From Ophioderma brevispina (Eukaryota > Echinodermata > Ophiuroidea > Amphilepidida > Ophiodermatidae), in assembly GCA_023653785.1 (NCBI GenBank), contig JAMKCH010010277.1, positions 1-64,000 on the forward strand: a DNA stretch of 64,000 bases, read 5' to 3'. The position numbers and the translations under genes are program-made. Positions 57,838-64,000 of this stretch are shown here, piece after piece. Under the pieces are notes generated by a model. The model ran no database searches and was not told the DNA's origin. It saw nothing but the letters and a program-made list of their open reading frames with translations. How positions within the stretch are numbered: position 1 is the first letter of the stretch; the number at the start of each line of letters is the position of its first letter.

Positions 57838-57942
57838 TAAGGAGAGATAAAAGGTGAAGAATTTGTTGCGTTAGTGACCACCTTTGTATAATACAAAGGT
57901 GGTAAATAACGCAACAAATTCTTCACCTTTTATCTCTCCTTA
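57838..57942. mobile_element. 105 bp near-perfect hairpin element
   Basis: taaggagagataaaaggtga then agaatttgttgcgtta and accacctttgta pair with tacaaaggtggt, taacgcaacaaattct and tcaccttttatctctcctta. It is short with almost no loop and consistent with a tiny MITE; TA borders are possible. Confidence 0.85.
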
Positions 57943-58644
57943 ACTATTTTTATAACCATGATTGTGCACTAAATGTTCACTTTCTTGGGTTAAAATTATT
58001 ATTAAAATTATCTGGTTCTTAGGGTAAAACATTTTAAGTATTGCTCATAGGAATAGTGGTATGAATAATATTAATTGATTTATAATACTCTGTTTGTAAA
58101 ATTTAAAGAACATTAAATGGACCCACCCAAAATTGAAAACATCACTGAGTGTTCCCCATTTGCGTAAGAAATTATAGCTCAATACAATTTGACATAACGG
58201 TCGTAACATTGTGTGTCAAACTTTTTTGAACTTCAGATGTGAATATTTTTCTAAGTACACACCAGCTATTTGTGCCATTTCAGCTAGGTACTACATGGTA
58301 CAGTGTTCTAGCTCAGGTACAATTCTAGCAATGTACACTGCATATATTTTCAGATATAGCCGCAGTTCATTACAATCGTTAACATTTCCCCATAGATCAA
58401 CTGTTTCAGAACATTAAGGTAGAGAATTAATAGTCATATTTTATAATTCTCTCTTTACATACAGATCAACATTGAACCAAAAAGTAAGCAAGAAAAGTGT
58501 TGTTTTATCAGCTTGAAGTTTTTTACCACAATGTTACATTTTAGGTACCTTTACTATAAACCCGCAATCCTCCGTGATTCCCGCTCCCTCGCCGGCTTTC
58601 AAAACGAGAGCAGATTAGTAGCTTTCAGCTAATGTGAGCAACAG
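57943..58644. other. Non-coding stretch
   Basis: No supported feature. Confidence 0.35.
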
Positions 58645-58832
58645 TAGATCCCTACCGTCCCTTATAACTGCCTATAATTATGCACTTTTTGGAAAAAAAA
58701 AATCACGGAGCGAACCTTTAACTTGCGTTAGGGGAAAATTGCCCCCTAAATTCTAACAAGAAAAATAACGGTACCACCGGTCCCTTTTTGCGGTGATCGT
58801 TAGATTTTCCTCTAGGAACTTTAGGGATATAA
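58645..58832 (-). mobile_element. ACGTCCCTAGAGG family, copy 5
   Basis: tagatccctaccgtccctta at one end and ttttcctctaggaactttag then ggatata at the other. It contains aaatcacggagcgaacc and ttctaacaagaaaaataacg. Confidence 0.7.
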
Positions 58833-59536
58833 CTAACTCCTGCCCGTAACACTACTATCAATCTACAGATCAAACTTGCTAGCCAACTTCTCTTGTATGA
58901 AGTATTATTTATACCTCACAACTATACTATAGTTACCTCATACATAAATGGGCTGATGTGCAATCTTTATTTGCATCATATCTGGAAAATCACCAGGAAA
59001 AAAATCACCAGCTAATTAGAGTAGAGATTTTCAGAAAGGTTTTTACAGTAACCTTAAGATTTCAATTTGAATAGAATTCTATTACTTCTGGCAAAACTCG
59101 TGTTTCACTCTGTATTATTTCGTGCGAATAGAATCCCCTTTTATCAGTACTAAGCGGAAAAAATATTGTTTTTATCCCCCAATATTTTACATCGCACTCA
59201 CCAGATAATTGTGAATATAAAACCCATTTATATCAATCATTCTTTGGAATTTGAGAAAAGGTCAAGCCTAAACCGGATGTAATCTGTTAAAGCGTCGGAC
59301 TATAGATGAAGTGAGGTGTGACGTCATTGCCCGGCTATTGTCAGCGGCACATTGTGTTTTTGCCTTACAGTATGCGCGCGCATCATATTTTGTTTCAGGT
59401 CCTGTGGTTTTAAAACTTCCACAATCAATCCCTTAGCCTTTGTTTGGGTGAACATTTGAGCAGCCTTTCTTTTAACTTTTGAAAAGGCATTTCTTTGATT
59501 AGAATTGTTCAGTAGGCATGTTGAATCTAATTTACG

Positions 59537-59742
59537 TACGACCTTTCAGAAACCGTGCTAATGCTAGCAGAGCGGTGATGCAGTGAGCGCGCCCATCCCA
59601 CTGCTGTTCATTATTTGACCGAATCGATCGATACGAGTGAATTTGAATTCATGCGGTCACATTTTCGAACCAGCTGGCATGGGCGCGCTCACTGGCCTCC
59701 CGCCATCTGCCATAAGCATAAGCCCTGTTTTCTAAGGTCGTA
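59537..59742. mobile_element. AGAAAACCGGG fold-back family, copy 3
   Basis: tacgacctttcagaaaccgt at the left and ctgttttctaaggtcgta at the right, with gcagtgagcgcgcccat and the atcgatcgatacgagtgaat core. Its core matches 32690-32760 most closely, and it lacks the inner CATAAG element. Confidence 0.8.
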
Positions 59743-60094
59743 AGTCCTCTGTCGAATTCCCTATAGTGAAATTTTAATAGATTCTATTCTATTTAGAATG
59801 TCTCCTACCAAGATTGTCTGAGCATAAGGACGACTTTTAGAGACCATTTGTCTTCAGGGGGTACATCTGCTTATTGAAGCGAGGGGATTGAAAAGGTTTC
59901 GTTGTGGCCTTACATGCTAAAACAACAAACAAACAAACAAAAAAAACAAGCAAAATGGAAAAACGCTGCTGGGGGAGAGTTCGTCTTCCAAAAATCTACT
60001 TTTCTCTATTTTATCTGTTCAAGCGCACAGAGATGAGAAATTGCCATCTCGACCACGCGAGAGTACCGGCGTCCTTGTCCGGTGTATAGTACGT

Positions 60095-60505
60095 ATATCC
60101 TGTTCTTAAATTGAAAAAAAAAAGTGGCGCAAATTATTGGAGTTCAAAGGATTAAAAAAAAAAAAAACTGGAATAATACCGAAAGGCATTGTGGGACAAA
60201 GGGATGCGGCCCGTAGTAATTGCGTGTACTTTCCGTGTATGCGAGTACCGAAGTACCGACAAAAACGTTCAATTTTCTCGCTAGTTCTATAGGGTCAGAC
60301 CCAATACGATACTATCAAAAACACACATAGTAACTGACCCTTGATGCAAAAATCTCCATAGAACCCCCTTACCCCGTTTCCGGAAGTATTGAGATTTGGT
60401 TTCATTTGCCCGCATTCGCTATGGCGGACTGATAAACGTTAATCTCTGAGCAGAAAGTACTAAGTTAGATAATATCTTCGCAGTCTGTGACACGAGTACA
60501 CACTG
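60095..60505 (+). repeat. 0.4 kb interspersed repeat, copy 2
   Basis: Second copy of the 55307-55715 repeat, with A-run length changes and indels. Confidence 0.7.
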
Positions 60506-61187
60506 TCCCGACCGGCCGTCGTAACACGTAGTAAGGATGTGAAGATAATTGCTGGATGTGCCCACAGCTTCACACTTTTCTCTTGAGATGGATGAGTACT
60601 CACATAAGCACTATGAGTTACAATATGCTCATCCACCACGTGACACCAGTTCAGGGGGCTGGAGTTGTACATACATTGGGAAATGAAACTGGCCTTTAGA
60701 ATCTGGGTATATCATATATACCAAAACAGGGGGTTGATTTCTACATACACTTGGGGAATGGAAGCTACTGAACTGCACCACGGGAAACAACAACTAGATT
60801 TTATAGCTCATAGTGAAGCATTATGGTAGTCATTCAAGCAATACCTATTTGGCCTGTGTTTTTATGTGAAATAAACCATGGAATGATAATCGCGTTCTCT
60901 TTGTTATTAAAGTGGCATATCCGGTCTCCAGCCTCGACTCCAGCCTGGGATCCAAACATGAGATTTGGTTCTCATTATACACCTTTTTCTTCATATAATC
61001 TGGAAAGTATTTGCTGACAATTGTAGCCCAAGGGCGAAAATTTACTGATACATAAAACTATGATGAGTGGCACGACGGGATCTCTGTATCAAACTCCTGT
61101 TACAGGACAGCTTGGTGGGAATCAGGCAAAAAAGTGCATATGCATGAGACAATGTTGAGTGAATAATAATAATAATAGTAACTAGGC
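60506..61187. other. Non-coding stretch
   Basis: No supported feature apart from a short aataat triplet run at about 61161-61178. Confidence 0.35.
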
Positions 61188-61835
61188 GGGTCCCCGGGTT
61201 TCGGGATCACCTGGGTTTCGCGGATCACCTGGCTTGATGACTGATGACCTTGTCGTGAACTTTAACATTTTCGGCATAAGCAATTCGACCCAGCCCACCA
61301 AGTCATGTCCATACATCAACGTTACCCCATTTGACCTCATGTGACTGAAATGACCCCTGATTACATTTGATCCACTAACAATCAAAAACCGTCTTCGGAC
61401 GGTCAAGGGCACCAACCCACCAAGTTTTAGGAACGTGCGGACCATCGGTCCCGGGTTTCGCGATCACCTGGGGGTTTCGCGATCACCATCTGACTTGAAT
61501 GACCCTCGGGTTTCGCGGTCCTTTTGACCTTGAATGACCCCTGATGGTCTTGTCGTGACCTTTAACCATTTTGGCATCAACAATCAACCCCACCACCACC
61601 AAGTTTATGTCCATCACCAATGTTACCCCATTTGACCTCTTATGACCTTGAATGACCTTGAATGACACTGATGACCTTGATCCACTAACCAATACAAACT
61701 CAGTCTTCGGAAAAGGTCAAGGGGCACCCACCCACCAAGTTTCAGGAACGTGCGACCCTCGGTCTCCGAGAAAATAGACGCGGTCAGACAGAAAGACAAA
61801 CAGACAGAAGACATCCGGTATTAATATATAGATTA
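61188..61835 (+). mobile_element. Tandemly duplicated retroelement 3' end with GACA tail
   Basis: Two units (about 61188-61447 and 61448-61760) share gtttcgcgatcacctgg, gaccttgtcgtga, cacccaccaagttt and gaacgtgcg.acc.tcggt. The second continues into cagacagaaagacaaacaga and ttaatatatagat, the sort of microsatellite end seen at the 3' ends of some SINE and RTE-type elements. The unit is also full of TGACCT/GACC motifs. No coding sequence survives. Confidence 0.55.
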
Positions 61836-61839
61836 ATTA

Positions 61840-62430
61840 ATATGATGCAGAGGTTAGAACCTGAGAAGCGAGCGCTCAGATTCACCTTTATTCTGTCATA
61901 TTTGCCATAGAAAATGCCCGCAAGATTCCCAATTAAATCCATTTGATCTGCTTGACTGAACAAGTACATCGAGATCGAGAAGGAGGAGGATGCTATTATT
62001 GCTATTATTGATTTGTTTGAAAGCATTAGGCCTTATGTTTGTAGACGACGGGGTGTGAAGTGTCATACCTCACAGTTATTTACACCAACAGTACTCGATC
62101 ACGTTCCCCCTGTCACTGACAATTTACATTGTGCATATGCATGTTCAGGCTGATTTAACGCAAATGGGTGACTTAGAGCAATTTTTTGCCTGGGCATGCT
62201 CATATTAGTAGACCCGCCCATGCAGTGACTCTCAGTCCAAGGGCCAAGGCGCCATCAATTGATTCATACTAATTACATCGTTCAAACACAACCGTGTGCC
62301 TCCTGGTGACCTGCTTGACTTGTACCCGTGGGAAACCAATTAAAAGAATTGGGATTTTTTTATGGGGCAAGGGAGGGGGATTTTTCTACCAGAAAATATT
62401 GTCCCATATAGTGGGATAGGTATGAAATGA
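61840..62430. other. Non-coding stretch
   Basis: No supported feature. Confidence 0.35.
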
Positions 62431-62975
62431 AAAAGCATATTTAGCACATTTTTTTTTCAAAAAAATTGAGATTTTTACACGGTTGCATTGGTAAGGGCTG
62501 GTAACAATGCATGTGAATGGTTAAGCTAAAGAATGTCTGGGTCAACAAACGAAGGAATTTGCAATTAGAATAATTATTATCGGGCATCCCCGAAATTAAT
62601 TCAACGGGACTGCTGGAACCGGCCCTCCAATGTGAAATAGCCGGGAAATAACGCCATGTACGTGGTCTACGCCATCCATTAGTTGTTTTCTGGTTCAGGC
62701 AAATCAAGTTTAGAGGTTTATTTTCTTGAGGTGGCCCACTATTTCATCAGGGAAGGACATAAACGTAGCATTTCCAGCTCTGCCGTTAAGTTCAATCGGG
62801 ATCAAAATTCTAATTACAAAATAGCTTAATTTATGATAAATACGCATTTTTTAGCATTCTCGTCGCGATATTATAGGTTCCTACTCCTCGAAATACCACC
62901 AACGTAACTGTGCCTAAAATATAAAATTTTGAAAATTGGGGGCGCTCTCAAAAAAATGTGCCATTATTGCTTAAG
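62431..62975. mobile_element. Longer relative of the 56581 fold-back element
   Basis: aaaagcatatttagcacatt, then aaattgagatttttacacgg and ttgcattggtaa match the left part of 56581-56899. The right end gaaaattgggggcgctctca then aatgtgccattattgctta matches its right end. A roughly 220 bp segment near 62570-62760 is additional. Confidence 0.6.
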
Positions 62976-62984
62976 GGATACAGA

Positions 62985-63825
62985 CGGGACCATTCCTTCA
63001 TATACCCATTTAAAAGGTTATTCTTTTATTTACAATTAAAGGGTCATTCCTTCATTTACAATTAAAGGGTCATTCCTTCATTTACCAAGTAAAGGGTCAT
63101 TCCTTCATTTACAATGAAAGGGTTATTCCTCATTTACCAATTAAAGGGTCATTCTTCATTACCAATTAAAGGGTCATCCTTCATATACCAATTAAAGGGA
63201 CATTCCTTCATTTACAAATTAAGGGTCATTCTATCATTTAACCAATTAAAGGGTCATTCATTATTTACCAATTAAAAGGGTCAGCCTTTATTTACCAAGT
63301 AAAGGTCATTCCTTAGTTTACCAAGTAAAGGGTCCAGTCTTTTTTACAGGATCATTCCTTCATTGACCAATAAAGGGTATTTCATATTACCAATTAAAGG
63401 GTCATTCCTTATTTACAATTAAGGGTCATTCATTCATTAGCAACTAAAGGGTCGGTCCTTTGTTTACAAATTAAAACGGTTCCATCATTTACCAATTAAA
63501 GGGTCATCCTTATTTAATAATTTTACAATTAAAGGGTTCATTCATTTTACCAATAAAGGGTCATTCATTTACCAATTAAGGGTTCATTCCTCATGTACCA
63601 AATAAAGGGTCACTCCTTCATTTACCAATTAAGGGTCATCCTTCATTTGCCTATTAAAGGGTAATTCGTCATTTTCAATTAAAGGGTCATTCCTTCATTT
63701 CCCAATAAGGGTCATTCCTCATTTACCAAGTAACGGGTTTCGTCCATCATTGATTAATTAACGGGTCATTCCATCATTTACAAATTAAAGGGGCCATTGC
63801 CATGCTTTACAAATTAATGAGGCTT
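62985..63825. repeat. About 26 bp minisatellite, roughly 30 units
   Basis: The consensus is close to ccaattaaagggtcattcct followed by tcattta. Unit length varies by one to several bases through many small indels. There are no unique spacers. Confidence 0.9.
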
Positions 63826-64000
63826 AATTATAAAGAGTAAAGTCTGCAGTTAAGGCAATGATTTGGATCCATGTAAAGCCCCGCGGTAAAAAAACAACCG
63901 GAACAAAACCTTGACACTTCAATTTTCAATAAATACAATTTGACCCTTCATTGTTCATTTGACTCTTGACAATTTGACGCAAGGGTCTTTGACTCTTGGG
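63826..64000. other. End of window
   Basis: Mostly unique, with a short run of tgaccctt/tgactctt motifs in the last 70 bases that may be the start of another tandem repeat. Confidence 0.4.

Noticed and set aside
62985..63825. CRISPR-like regular array
   Set aside because: Units are contiguous with no unique spacers, lengths vary, and the genome is animal; it is a minisatellite.

Overview
This is a 64 kb, AT-rich, intron- and transposon-laden piece of an animal genome. I see no operons, ribosome-binding sites or long open frames of the kind found in bacteria. The one convincing host gene is a two-coding-exon gene on the + strand (36149..36344 joined to 42159..42319). Together the exons encode a 118-residue secreted precursor with a signal peptide and, at its C-terminus, a 45-residue peptide of the corticotropin-releasing-hormone (CRH) / DH44 family, flanked by KR and followed by GRR-stop. 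A single CRH-type gene of this layout, together with the repeats present, suggests a marine invertebrate, most plausibly an invertebrate deuterostome such as an echinoderm or hemichordate. The clade is an inference, not read directly from the sequence.

Layout. 0.7-8.5 kb: a cluster of fold-back (inverted-repeat) elements, a 0.65 kb direct duplication, a LINE 3' tail and a tRNA-like repeat. 9.0-9.9 kb: CTA/CTG-type triplet tracts. 13.0-14.1 kb: a 0.43 kb direct duplication. 14.3-23.55 kb: one long, decayed non-LTR retrotransposon (esterase and zinc-finger region, endonuclease, reverse transcriptase with YADD, 3' tail). It is split by a second LINE (about 16.3-20.4 kb) and by a short DNA element flanked by TTA (21199..22035). 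23.7-34 kb: DNA-transposon remnants, including a Tc1-type transposase pseudogene with a head-to-head copy, an 886 bp TA-flanked mariner-like element, a nested fold-back complex at 31.6-32.8 kb, and a degenerate tRNA-like sequence.

36-43 kb: the CRH-type gene. Its 5.8 kb intron holds several mobile elements and a decayed nuclease-like transposon gene on the opposite strand. Downstream come an AU-rich element and a 74 bp palindromic tandem array. 44-64 kb: more fold-back elements related to those seen earlier, a 1.45 kb tandem duplication whose second copy is full of single-base indels (possible unpolished assembly), GACC-rich repeats and a roughly 26 bp minisatellite at the right end.

Functionally, only the CRH-type precursor is likely to be an active host gene. 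All other protein-like sequence is broken mobile-element sequence. Many repeats occur two to five times within the window and could be grouped by their ends; those groupings were made by eye.
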